Assembly: GCF_000972845.2 (NCBI RefSeq) | Contig: NC_040013.1 | Location: 7,590,061-7,654,060 of the forward strand | Origin: Larimichthys crocea | Lineage: Eukaryota; Chordata; Actinopteri; Sciaenidae | Direction of reading: 5' to 3' | DNA length: 64,000 nucleotides | In this document: in pieces, positions 1 through 11,092 of the stretch | How the letters are laid out: each line of letters opens with the position of its first letter | How positions within the stretch are numbered: position 1 is the stretch's first letter | Translations under genes and position numbers: made by a program | Notes under the pieces: model-generated | Seen by the model: only the letters and a program-made list of their open reading frames with translations | Database searches by the model: none | What the model was told of the DNA's origin: nothing

Positions 1-1285
1 TTTTTAGATGCTATTATGTTTTATTGGATGAAAAATGAATATGGTATTAAAATCTGCTGTCCGTGAAACTATAAAAGAGCTAAGAAATCAGTCCTCTTCA
101 TGAATGGACTCAGGTTTTGTATTCTGTGAAGAGAATGAGACTCTACTGCATTCAACTTTGAAGATGTCTGGTGCCTTTTTTGAAGATTAGATTCAATTTT
201 TTTCATTTAGATTTTTTTGTTTTGTTTTTTGTTTGTTTGTTTTGTGTGTGTTCCAGACGTTGGGTCTCTGTCTCAAGATCTAGACTTCTGATTCACAACA
301 ATTTTCAACATTCCTCTTATCAATCTAAAAAATAATCTTCTTTCCGTCTTATCAGTGAAGATGGTAATGTTTTATCATTCATTGATCACTGTGAATTATG
401 TCACATGTACATAATATGATGTCACCATCCTTCATGCTGCAATTCAAAGTGAGTATTCATATAAATCCCTGTATGTACGCAAAAACCTTGACTTTTTTTT
501 ATGAGATAGAGATAACCTGTAACCGTAACAGAGGTTAAACTTATGCATTTGCAGTATAGTTGGTAATGAAACAGTAGATTGGATGGACTGTATTTTACTG
601 CATTGCAAGGGATGAACTCCTGAATAAATTCCATAAAATTTTAAACATTCAAACCAAATCTTGAAACAGAAAACAAGGATAAACAAGCTGATTGAAAGCT
701 TGATTTTGGTTTTGTTCTGAACTTGAGTAAAAGAAGGAAGCTAAATCCACCTCATGAATGCCAGCTCACTGATCGATTGAGTCTGAATTCTTGTTCTCTG
801 TGACTCTCACTTAGAAACAAACTTAAAGTTATGGATATAACTCTGGTTTCACTGGCATGGACCACACAATCAACAAGATACGTTTAAATGATTTAAATGA
901 TTGAGAGTGAAGCGTGATCTAGTGTACTTCTTTGGTCTGATGCTCATGTGTAGGGAAGCTTTGGTAGGGAATCTGCCATAGCACCCAGGTGCTGATCCCG
1001 CTGGCTGCGTTATGACAGACAAGATTGATTTGTTTTTTAACATATCTTTTTTCTTTATGTCCTTTAGATCATTTGACAGCACCCTCTGCTCCTGCCTGGA
1101 CATATTCATTACAGAATGTGTGGGAACAATGCTTATGCAACAACACTGAATACACTGTCTTTTCCCTGTAGTGGGCACCGGAAAATGGACGCCAACCCGG
1201 GTTCTGGACTCTCTCAGAAAAAGCATAGAGAATCCGGTAGATTTTCAAAATAAAATACCCCGTGCAAACTGCCGGTCATAAAAAC
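1..1285. other. Intergenic, no gene recognised
   Basis: This stretch lies upstream of the first kinase-KEN gene. It is AT-rich with T/G-rich low-complexity sequence around 185-250. Short open frames on both strands (for example 870-1226 on the minus strand) have no recognisable domain, no good start context and no partner exons. I see no remnant of a further kinase-KEN copy here. Confidence 0.5.
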
Positions 1286-1289
1286 AGAC

Positions 1290-1301
1290 AAAAGCGAAAC
1301 T
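1290..1301 (+). promoter_or_regulatory. ISRE-like motif upstream of kinase-KEN copy 1
   Basis: The 12-mer AAAAGCGAAACT differs at one position from the interferon-stimulated response element core GAAANNGAAACT. It lies about 370 bp before the donor of the proposed noncoding exon 1 of copy 1 and about 1.05 kb before its ATG. Interferon control would suit an RNase L-like gene, but a single near-match in AT-rich DNA is weak evidence. Confidence 0.3.
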
Positions 1302-1559
1302 AATTAACTACGTACTGTAGCATATTAACACATTTAGAAGCATGTTTAGAAGCACATAAACCAAGAAAATGACCAAATCTGAGCAACTAAACAAAGTCTG
1401 GTGGGCTAAACACTCCGCTTCTGAAACACTCCCGGTGGGGTTTGAAGAGACATGTCCAGTGGGGTTTCGGGGTAGGTCTATGGCAGGTGACTGTACAGTT
1501 AAATTAGACTGTTCAGAGAGATCTCAGAGGAAGTGCATGTCCTTACGTGTTTTGGAGAA

Positions 1560-1659
1560 GCCCAGCCCATTTCTAACGGGTCTCTTCCTGTCTTACAACA
1601 CAGAAAACAAGGAACAGAGGAACGTTGAGTTACTCCGTAGGACACCCTATTTCGACACA
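1560..1659 (+). other. Probable 5' noncoding exon of kinase-KEN copy 1 (start uncertain)
   Basis: The stretch ends in ACACA followed by the donor GTAAGTTAATTTTGTTTT. This resembles the end of the equivalent exons of copies 2 and 3 (AAAACA then GTAAGTTATTGTTTTG). The matching acceptor TTTTTCACAG ends at 2329, 18 bases before the ATG of copy 1. The 5' limit cannot be set from sequence. No long open frame crosses the join, so the exon is probably untranslated. Confidence 0.4.
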
Positions 1660-1924
1660 GTAAGTTAATTTTGTTTTAAGGTAAATTCTGGTTGTCAACC
1701 TGAATGAGGAACCTAAACAGTCAGTGAAGGCTTGGTGTGGGACTTTGTGTGTGTTAAAAACATAAAACATTGAATCATTAGCATGATTAGTGTTCAGTTG
1801 TAGTGTTGACTTGAAGTTTTATTTCTGTCCAAATTCAATTACTACTCAACTTGGCAAATACAGTACATACTGTATAGCATATAGAGAGTTTTAGTTGAAA
1901 TTATTTAGCACACCTGTATGTGCT

Positions 1925-2160
1925 GTTGTGAATATAACTCAATGAAAGAAAGACACTGAGACTGCTTGCGAATCCGAATTCCTTTACTTACAAACTTCAC
2001 AGCTTTTTATAACCATTCTTACATCATTGTTTCATAACCAAACCACCAAATATGGACCCAAACATCCTGAACTTTATTATGATCACGTAGTCAATGCCAA
2101 GACCTCTCCAAAAGGAGTTTCCTGGCTGTGCTATGAATGTGTTTCCACATCTGTGTGATT
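1925..2160. repeat. Dispersed repeat, possibly LTR-like, in intron 1 of copy 1
   Basis: The stretch is similar over about 200 bp to 11625-11850 in intron 1 of copy 2. The shared core includes GCTTGCGAATCC, then CTTTAC, a TTTTATA-CCATT block, and a block around TGGACCCAA. Flanks on the left (TTAGTTGAAAT...GCACACCT) also match between the two introns. The insertion therefore probably predates the duplication that produced these introns. I cannot name the family. Confidence 0.45.
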
Positions 2161-2347
2161 GTGTATTCATGTGTGTGCCTAAGCAATTCTATGTGTGTGC
2201 TTCTGTTATATTACGTGTAAAAGTATGTATGTATCACTGAGAACAGGACAGTGCTCAGTCGATAAGGTATAAGGTTTAAAATTGTAGCAAGTGTTTAACA
2301 ATAATGACATAATTTTGTCTTTTTCACAGTTACACTAAAACAAAGAA

Positions 2348-5300
2348 ATGAATATCATCACAGAGTTACAATTATTCCCACCAAGAGACACAGATCCTAT
2401 AATACAGTGTGTACTTAACAACAACCTCAAGAAGCTCAAAAAATTGCTAAAGGACAACAACATTGATGCAGGTTACCCATGCAGAGAGGTGGAAGACTAT
2501 ATAACCCCACTGATTGCAGCTGTTATAGAACATAATGTGGATATTTGTAGTTTCCTTTTGCATGAAGGTGCAAACCCAAACTGTGGTTCCCAAACTGGCT
2601 CAACACCTTTGCATTATGTCTCACTATCCAACGCTCCGCTTATCTTTGTCAAGAAACTGCTGGAAGCAAATGCTAAACCAAATGTATGTAATCTACAGAA
2701 AATCACACCACTGCAACTTGCTGTTATCAATAACAGGGAAGATGTTATGAAAGAGCTCATCGCTGCTGGTGCACGGGTAACATCGTTTCCTGTCAATGAT
2801 CCTGAACTTATTACACACAATGAAAAATTATCTGAAATGGTTCATAACCTTGCATCAAAAGGACATGAATTATGCTCAAAAATCAAATATTTCTTGGACA
2901 TGGAAAATGCTGTGCTAGTGAAATCACCTGAAGAAGTGTTCAAAACTTTTGACAGTCGCATGCTGATGGAGGATCCTCGGAGCCATATGACTATGATTGA
3001 AATTCTCTTTAATTCTGTGTCAAATGCAGAAAAATACCGTCAGGAATGTATCAAATGGCTGAAGATCACTGAAAATGTGAATAACTACATTACAGGGGTT
3101 GTTAGTCGCTTTCCAGACGTCACTGAGGGATTCTTGCCAAATGTAGTTCATTACTTACATGCAGTTCTCTGCACAATGGAAGACATACCAGATGAGCAAG
3201 CACTAGCTGTTATTGACAAACTACTCGACCAACTTTACAGAAAAGAGAGACCTGATATATGGGGAGCTGTACTGCAAACACTCTATGTGATAACACAGAA
3301 AACAAAAGGCATGAATGGCTGGGACCCCAACTTTGTTGAGAAGTTATGCAAAACAGTGGCTCCCTTTGTAGAGGAACAATACTCCTCTGACATTAGAGTC
3401 TTCACATACAGCATATTTTCAAACTTACTTTCAGTTAAACATGCAGCGAGCATCTTTACATCAGTGGGGGTAACTTCAGTGCCTGAGGACATACTGACAT
3501 CTGCAGACATGAAAATGAATGACAAACTGAAAGAAGTGCTCAGACGACTGAAAAATCATTTGAGCAAACCGAACATGGAATGTGAGGACTGTACAGCCTT
3601 ACCAGGATCCAAGAAGAAGAAGAAAAAGAAGAAGAAAAAGAAGGCAAAGGCAGGAAACCCAAATGATGAAGTTTCCACTGCTGAAACTGATCAAACATCA
3701 GCTCCTATAGTGGAATCTACTTCAAATGTGAAGCCATTCCACTTCAACCCGACTATATCATCAATAACACACAAACGGCTACAAATCAGCAAGAGGTGGA
3801 AAGAAAACTTAGAGAAGCTTGAAAACACTGATGAAAGTAAAGTGACCAGAATTGGGAGCATGATTTATGTGAATGATGCAGAATTCCGCATAGCAAAGGG
3901 AAGTGATGGTACTGAGGTCTTCCTGGGGCTGAGAGATGATGGCACTGAAGTTGCTATTAAGAGAATGTCTAAATGCAACTATCAAGTGCTGAAAAATGAA
4001 GAAGGAATTCTACGACTTCCAAAGCTTTATGATGCATTTATTGTACGATACATTGACTTTAAAGAGGATGAGAACTTTGGATATCTCGGTCTTCAGCTTT
4101 GTGAATACAGTTTGGAAGAACACATTGAAAAAATGGACGGTGGTCAAAAGGAACTGGTCTTTCAGGTCCTTGATAGTTTAAAGGCTCTTCACTGTCGAAA
4201 TCCTCAAATTCTCCACCGGGATCTCAAACCACAGAATGTGCTGATTGGTGAGAAAACTAAAATAAATAAATAAATATACACAATATTGGATTCTTTTTAT
4301 TCAATATATGATTTTGTTTCACTAATTGCTATCATCTGTCATGCAGATGTCAATGGGAGAGCGAGATTAACAGATTTCGGAATAAGTAGAAGATTGCTCA
4401 CAGGACAAACAACTCTGCTCACAGGCAGTGCAGGAACAAAATGCTGGATGGCCAAGGAGACTTTAGACATACGATCTAAAGCAGCATACAAGTCGAGCAC
4501 TGACATACAGGTTTGTTTTTCTGCTACACAAATTTTCTTTTTAAATAGGTGAAAGATCATCCTGTAACTAAACTGCTAATATTTTCAGGTGGCAGGCATG
4601 CTGATTTATTACATCCTCTCTGGAGGACACCATCCTTTTGGTGACATACCTTTTGAATGTGAGTACAACATTCATAAAGGGATGTACACTTTGGACCATG
4701 TTCAAGATGTGGTGGCAAAGGATCTCATTGAGTGGATGATCGATGCAGAACCAAAGAACAGACCAAAAGTTGAAGAATGCTTGAGTCATCCCTTCTTCTG
4801 GACCACTGAAAGGTAAAGAAGAAACAACTGACTGACTGATAAATTGATGAATACATCCATGTCAACTCTCAACTCTCAATTTCTGCTTTTACTAAATGAA
4901 ATGGCACAAAATTTGGTTCAAACATTCATCGTTCATAGACAATTTTAATGACTGGTGATCCTCTTTTCATCTAGCCACACTAACAGGTTGGCATTTTTGG
5001 TTCTGGATGAAATGTGTTCATACTTCACAATTCTGAATAGCTAAAAAGGCTACTATATCCTCATCCTGGCTGCACCCACTGCTGCTTTTGAAGTTCGGTG
5101 TGCTTATCGGGCCCACAGTGCACACTTTCAGTGTCATAGTGATAATTAATGATGCACAATATGAACCAAAATTAAACCGATACCGATAACCGATAATTTC
5201 CTGCTTCTCATGGCCGATACCGATAACCGATAACTTCATATTTCAACCCGAAGGTCCCCCGTACGGGGGACAGTGTGAAATACATGCACAATACAGACGA

Positions 5301-7552
5301 TTAACATCTGCTAGGAAGCACCAATCCTGACATGTAGCATACCAAAATGACGAGAAAAGAGGAGGAGAAACTCAGCTAAAAGCTCTACCAAGCATTGCCC
5401 AGTTCAATCTCCAAGCAATTATCTGGGCATGTAACAAAAACATGCACTTTGAAAGTGAAGTGTGATCTCTTGGTGCGATATACTACCTTTGGGTGTACTT
5501 CATTCTGGATCGTCACTGGTGGGTCAAAGGTGAATGTGGGTGGTACTAATCGATTCTCCTGACTCTGACTGGTCGATAGGTGATAGGTGCCAATCATCAA
5601 AATCTGCCAATCGGGACATCCACACTCTGTGTTGTTTTAGCCTTAGCAGCACCGCTAGCTGCTACCGCGGCTGCTCCAAATTCTTTTAATACCGCTTGTT
5701 TCAAACATTGCATCATATTAAAACTCAAAGTCTTCTTTCCTCCTCTCGGAATCCTCGCTGAACAACTTTAGGAAGATAACAACAGCAATGCTGTTGTCTG
5801 GTTAAAATGAACCTATCAGGTCGATAAAAAATGACGTAATTTCTCCCCATATCGGCTGATATTTTATCGGTCCGATAAATACTGTGCATCCCTAGTGATA
5901 AAGGTGCTAGAGTAAATTAATACAATTCCCCTTTAACATTAATGTCAGTACCAAATGTAATGCCAATGCATCTAACAGTTTCATTACAATTCATCCAATA
6001 GGAACCATGATCTCTGAACAAAATTTTGAGCCATTGCACCCAGGGGACATTGAGATATTCCATAGAACAGGGGAAAACAACTCTGTTTCCTGGCTTTGTA
6101 ATTAATGCTGGAATTAGGTAGCTATTTTGCAAGGTAGTCTAAAGTTTACAGCTTACATAACCTGACAGTCAATCATGTATACCGCTTTGGCACATGGAGA
6201 AATCCATACCAGGTCTGTCGTGCTCATTTAGAGTGGTTAAGCTATGATTGGGCAACTGTTGTATGATATGATACTTTTTAACGTTCTGTTTATTCTACAA
6301 TTAATATATCCTAAAATAAACTTTTTTTCCAGAGTGGAATACTTGAGAAGGACAGGTAACAGGGAGGAGGTGGCAAACTGTCGAAATACTGACCCGAAAT
6401 TAATTTCTTCACTTGAAGAATGTGCTGGCAATGTATCCTTCAAACAGTGGAAAGATAAGGTGACTGCAACGTAACAAATCTTCCTTCTCTATTCCTAATT
6501 TAAACTTCATGACTAATTATTATTTTGGTGTTGCAGTTTCCACCAGAGTTGGTCCAGAAGATGGATGCCAAGAACAAAGCCTACCCTGACAACACACTGG
6601 GATTACTGCGCTTCATACGAAACCTTCATGAGCATTAGTGAGTGAAACTGACTTGAAAGTCATGCAAGGCTTTAAAATATCACTAAAAAGCAATTCTCCA
6701 TATTTTACCAACGCTAAAACAAAAATTATACACTTAAAGACATTATAAGTCTTAAGCATAATGTACAGACTATACATTTTGTTCTTGCTGATACTGTGCA
6801 CCTGTATGCTTTTGTTTGCAGTGCTAATGATGCAGCTCAAGTTGATGTGCATTTTATTACATTTCAGTCTTAGTCAGCAGATAGAGTTTAAGATTCAAAT
6901 GAATATCATAATCATCTGATAGAGCTTACTGCTACCTCTGATCAGACATTGTCTTTGAGGATACCAAAAGTGCAGTCTTTGTCATTCAATATGGGCATTA
7001 CTTAAATGATTAATTGTATTTTTCAGGTAACTTTCTGCACAAAACACTAATAGTTATAATTACTTATATGTGAAACTGTTTACTTCTTTTGAAGCCAAAA
7101 GTAATAAATTAGACTTCTGGTCAGTTGATCACTTGTACTTTTATTATTATAAAATGGTTTAGCCGTAGATGAAACATGACAAACAAAGAGTGCATCAGTC
7201 ATTAAATTTACAGTAGGACAAAAAACATTTTATTCATGTGGTCATGGCTGTCATAAACAAAACAGATGAATGTTAAAGATTTGCATGCTGGATTTTAATA
7301 ATTCATAATGAAATATCCATTTTTGTTTGCAGTGCTAAGGATGCAGCCCAAGTTGATGTGATGGCCTTATTTCCCGACCTCTTTGGATGTGTTTACAAAT
7401 TTGCCAAGACCCAAGGGTGGAATTCAGAGACTCCCTTGAAGGAAATGTTTCAGAGAGAACACTTCACCACCAGCTTTGTGATGCCATCCACAAAGTTTGA
7501 GGAGCAGCTGGGTGTTCCAGTTCAAGAGTCTCAACCCAGTGACCTGAAGTGA
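2348..7552 (+). CDS. Ankyrin-kinase-KEN (RNase L/IRE1-like) protein, copy 1
   Basis: The coding exons are 2348-4247, 4347-4510, 4589-4812, 6333-6459, 6537-6637 and 7333-7552. All have GT-AG borders and continuous phase and together encode 911 aa. Four ankyrin repeats span about residues 17-145. A helical region of unknown family spans about 160-410. A run of 11 Lys sits near 423-433. The kinase-like domain spans about 500-790 with VAIK Lys538, HRD Asp625 and DFG Asp643. The KEN domain is C-terminal, with FIRNLHEHY giving Arg833, Asn834 and His838, the positions of the catalytic residues in IRE1 and RNase L. Known members of this superfamily dimerise through the kinase fold and cut single-stranded RNA with KEN. 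Unlike mammalian RNase L, which has DFD, this copy has a canonical DFG. The large exon starts 18 nt after an acceptor, and the ATG has a purine at -3. The RNase L-like role is inferred from domains; the ligand is unknown. An AATAAA lies at 7766. Confidence 0.85.
3608..3645 (+). repeat. AAG/AAA coding repeat (poly-lysine tract) in copy 1
   Basis: A purine-only run of AAG and AAA codons encodes 11 consecutive Lys, then Ala-Lys-Ala-Gly. It lies between the helical middle region and the kinase domain. It could act as a basic nuclear-localisation or RNA-contact patch, and as a trinucleotide repeat it can change length by slippage. Copy 3 has the same tract with one Lys replaced by Asn; copy 2 lacks it. 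Confidence 0.85.
5138..5901. mobile_element. Non-autonomous hAT-like element with 8-bp target duplication
   Basis: The element spans 5146-5893 (748 bp). It is flanked by perfect 8-bp direct repeats AGTGATAA at 5138-5145 and 5894-5901. Its ends are inverted: GATGCACAATAT on the left, and ATACTGTGCATCCCT on the right, whose complement is AGGGATGCACAGTAT. Subterminal CCGATA/TATCGG motifs recur at both ends. An 8-bp duplication and a GATGCACA end are typical of hAT elements. There is no transposase frame. It sits in intron 4 of kinase-KEN copy 1; copies 2 and 3 lack it, so it arrived after the duplication. Confidence 0.8.
6811..6873 (+). pseudogene. Relic duplicate of the start of exon 7 (copy 1)
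   Basis: The sequence TTTTGTTTGCAG plus the next 28 bases nearly repeats the acceptor and first codons of the true last exon at 7321-7361, with three changes. In the spliced frame it reads [10 protein letters not shown], then diverges and reaches TAG at 6871-6873. It is either a dead exon fragment left by a small internal duplication, or an alternative last exon that would cut off the end of the KEN domain. Confidence 0.7.
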
Positions 7553-7765
7553 CTTCAAAATGGATAAAGGACTTCAAAACCACTTAAGAGTCTGATAAGC
7601 AGAGAATTTTTTAATACTTATATATTAACTATTAACAAAACTGCACAAAAATGAATTCCTACAGGCTTTTCACGATTGACATTGTTAAATTTATCATAAA
7701 TGGGAAAAGCACAGGTTTAGGCCACTGCACAAGATCAACAGAAATCAGCAAAAGCTATTATCTTG

Positions 7766-7771
7766 AATAAA
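7766..7771 (+). terminator. Candidate polyadenylation signal, copy 1
   Basis: AATAAA lies 214 bp after the stop codon of kinase-KEN copy 1. Another AATAAATAAA cluster at about 8139 could serve as a distal signal. Confidence 0.5.
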
Positions 7772-7799
7772 AATACAAGAAATCTGCATTTATTTTAAA

Positions 7800-9880
7800 G
7801 TTTAAACAATGAAAACAAACCAACAATAAGAATAATAGTTATGTTGTACTTTAATAGTGAATTACCCCACAAACACAAGTCACAGCTTCCCTATTATAGC
7901 AGCTTAGTTTTGCTCATAACTTTGCTGAACTTGCAGCTTGGGGGGCCCCTGGTGGCTTCGGGGCTCTATGCATCCGCATAGTCCGCACATAGAAAGGAGT
8001 AGCTCTGACTTGGAGAGATTTTATGCTTTCACTTGACAATTATCCTGAAAAGGAACAATACATACTACTTTTAATTCTTTGTCTGCATTTCACTGCTTAT
8101 ATAGTTTTACAGCTGTAGTTTTGTTTTTATCATCAAACAATAAATAAAAAAAAACGTTTCTTCTCGATATTTTGCATGATATTCCTACATTCTAAGAGTT
8201 AGAATTCATTGTAAGAGAATTTAGAGTGATATCAAACCCTATGTTGATTTTTTTCTTGAGCTGGGACAGTCGTGTTTTGAGTCATTATAGTTTCTTCAGT
8301 TCTTGATTGTCTCACTCATTACCTGTTGTCATAGCCTCTCAGAAGTACTGCCATTACAGAAAGACTATCAGAGAAATACAGGAGATGGGCATTTCTCTGC
8401 AAAATGTAGATTAATCATTGTAAGGTATGTTTCATCATACTGTATCAATGTGACTGTAAAATCAAAGCTTTTCCATGTATGTATACAAATTCTATTGATT
8501 TAAAAATCAAATAAAATGTAATAAAACCACAGAAATGCATTTAAAGTCTACATTTATTTTTAAAAAACAGCAGATTTATGTTATTTCACAAAATTATTCA
8601 ATCAACATGCACTGTCAAAGAGAATTTAGTAAAACAAAGAAAAGTTATTAAATGTGCTGAATATTACAGAAAAATAATATACAATTACCCTTTACCCTAT
8701 ATAAAAGTCTATGGTTAATGTATTTTTGCATGTATACATGACCTGTATAATTTTAATTATAACACTATGCCATAATAAAAAAAAAACACAACATAATGTA
8801 AAAATACATCTTTCAGAATTACCTTTTACTTCTGTAGATAAAAAAAATGGTGGACTTTTCATTAAATACATTTTATGTAAATACACACAAACCAATACAC
8901 AATGTGAAGCCACTGACCAGTGCAATAAAATCTCAACAACACATGACTGCTGAACCAACCATTCAAAATAACATCAGATGGAAGCAAAAAGATGATTGCC
9001 GTATATATCTTTACATATTTATTTCTATCAATCTAAAAATATAAACAATATAAACAACAGCACTTTTTTCAGTTGCCTCCCATATAATTCTCATTTTATC
9101 TGTAGTATGGACTTTATTAACATATGCTTTTTTAAAGATTTGGATTAGAGTTAGAGTAGATTGTGTTGCAATTATATTCAAATTGATTCTATTTTCACAA
9201 CTCAAAACGATTAAAAAAATAATTACCCCTGACCCCTAACCTGCAAATGAAACATTAAGCTGCTCTCCATGAGGGACACTATCAAACTAACAAAGATGGA
9301 AAAGTTGTGAGTATACAGCTTTTTTAAAATTATTGATGTATGTAAGTTTAACTTGGTCAACATTAAAGTGTAATTGTTTATGTAAAATCAAATGTTGAGT
9401 GTAGTTGTTCTGCCTTAAAGCAAAACTTGGAATGTCCTGCTGTCTAATTGCAAACATTTTGTCACCTCACCTGGACTGCCCATGTACGTGAAAAATGATG
9501 TCACATTTAGCCTGCTCAATGGTGAATGATCAACTGGAAGTTACTGAATTTCAATGACTGATGTGCCACTGATGATATCGCAGATTGATCAAAAAGAAGA
9601 AAATAATAAATACCGTGGTGATGTGACCTTGCTCGTGTCTTCTTAAGACGTGTGGAAACACATAGATGGTGAAATGTATTCCCGAAGACTGAACTGAGCT
9701 TTTCTGACACATCAGGGAATGACATTTTTCTTTATTTAAATACATTTTCTTGTCAAAATGCACCCATGTTTTGCAAGGTTTTCATTATTATCAGATTGGT
9801 AACAGTAATGACATGTGGCTCTTTGAACTTCCATAAAGAACAGATGCTTCATCTCCATCACACTTCTCAGACTAACTTCC
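7800..9880. other. Intergenic between copies 1 and 2, no gene recognised
   Basis: The DNA is AT-rich. Short open frames on both strands show no domain. A GC-rich patch at about 7937-7995 (GGGGGGCCCCTGGTGGC) may be an old repeat fragment. No degenerate kinase or KEN exon could be recognised. Confidence 0.45.
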
Positions 9881-10676
9881 CTGAGGAGCAGAGATGTATA
9901 GTAACGAAGTGGAACTACTTAAGTACTGTACTTAAGTACTAAAATGCAGTATCTGTACTTTTTTGAAGTATTATTTTTTTGCCCAACTTCCACTTTTACT
10001 GCACTACATATTTTTGATGAATTTAATACTTTTACTCCGATACATTTTTCATGTGCTGAATCGTTACTCCTTACTACTCTAGCGTCCAGCCGGACACGTG
10101 ATGAATGACGAGGCGATATTAAACAAACCTGCATTTATTGCTGAACGCTTTGGTTACAGGACTCGGTTACTGTCGGTCGTAACCACGCCAAAAAACCAAC
10201 AAAAACAACAACAACAACTGAACAGTCCCGGTCTCACACATCAACCTCGCTCGTGCGCCGTACGTCATACACCTGACTCACCCAGGCGCGCGCTCTCTCA
10301 CCTGCTCCCCCGCCCCCCTCGCTCTCGCATTCATTCAGACGCATTCACAGACCATGGGAAATCACAGAACTCTACCATGAACATTGTAACACTGTGACAT
10401 TAGAAGTTGTGCCTTAATAAATATTTGAAATAATATAAACAGTACTTGTACTTGTACTTTTGCTTGTACTTTTACTTTCAGTACTTCAGTAGCACTTTTT
10501 TACATACTTCTACTTGCAATAATTAAGTACATAACATTTTGAATACTTTAGTACTTTTACTTAAGTATGGTGTTTAAAGAACACTTCAACTTCTACTCAA
10601 GTCAGTTTTTTGATTTAGCACTTGTACTTCTACTCCACTCCTTTACTCCAGTACTTTATACATCTCTGCTCAGGAG
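9881..10676. mobile_element. Non-autonomous hAT-like element, 780 bp
   Basis: The element spans 9889-10668. Its ends are perfect inverted repeats: CAGAGATGTATA on the left and TATACATCTCTG on the right. The flanking 8-mers CTGAGGAG (9881-9888) and CTCAGGAG (10669-10676) match at 7 of 8 positions and fit a hAT target duplication. The subterminal regions are dense in AAGTAC/GTACTT motifs in both orientations. A GC-rich core at 10080-10340 has no transposase frame. I recall closely similar elements as very common in teleost genomes. Confidence 0.8.
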
Positions 10677-10777
10677 TGGTCAGAGGCGGTAACACGACGG
10701 ACATTTAACAGTCTCCAACTTGGCTTTCTGCAGCTGGCTGGGTACAGCCCACTACAGTCTCCTCCTGCGTGTGTGAC

Positions 10778-10794
10778 AGAGAGAGAGAGAGAGA
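10778..10794. repeat. (GA)n microsatellite
   Basis: A short AG dinucleotide run lies just upstream of the proposed 5' exon of kinase-KEN copy 2. Confidence 0.8.
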
Positions 10795-10984
10795 GGAAAA
10801 ACACGGAAGCGGGAAAAAAGCGCGGCATAATAAAAACACAAATTTTGACAGAAATATTCGACAGAGACACACTTCATTTTGACAAGGTAAGTTGTTGTGT
10901 GTTGCTCTGTGTTCGTGTTTAGGTCCAATGCTGACTTGAATGTTTTTTTTGTCCGAATACAGTACACATAGCATATAATAGTTC

Positions 10985-11092
10985 TTCTGAGAGGAGACCA
11001 CTGAAGTCAGAGCTTGCTTTATGGTAACGGATTTAAGACAGAAGTTGAGTTTGAGAGGGTCATTCATAAGAAGACAACCATACTTGAAAACA
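10985..11092 (+). other. Probable 5' noncoding exon of kinase-KEN copy 2
   Basis: The stretch beginning GAGGAGACCACTGAAG is nearly identical to 16303-16403 upstream of copy 3. Both end in AAAACA followed by the donor GTAAGTTATTGTTTTG. The partner acceptor is at 12122-12124, 17 bases before the ATG. The start is not defined. A second good donor, ACAAG|GTAAGT, at 10885/10886 suggests an alternative upstream first exon. Confidence 0.5.

Noticed and set aside
870..1226. 118-aa minus-strand open frame
   Set aside because: No recognisable domain, composition like random intergenic sequence, no partner exons or promoter signals.
1369..1668. 99-aa plus-strand frame before copy 1
   Set aside because: It ends in the intron past the proposed donor at 1659/1660, and the exon is more likely untranslated; no similarity to the other copies at protein level.
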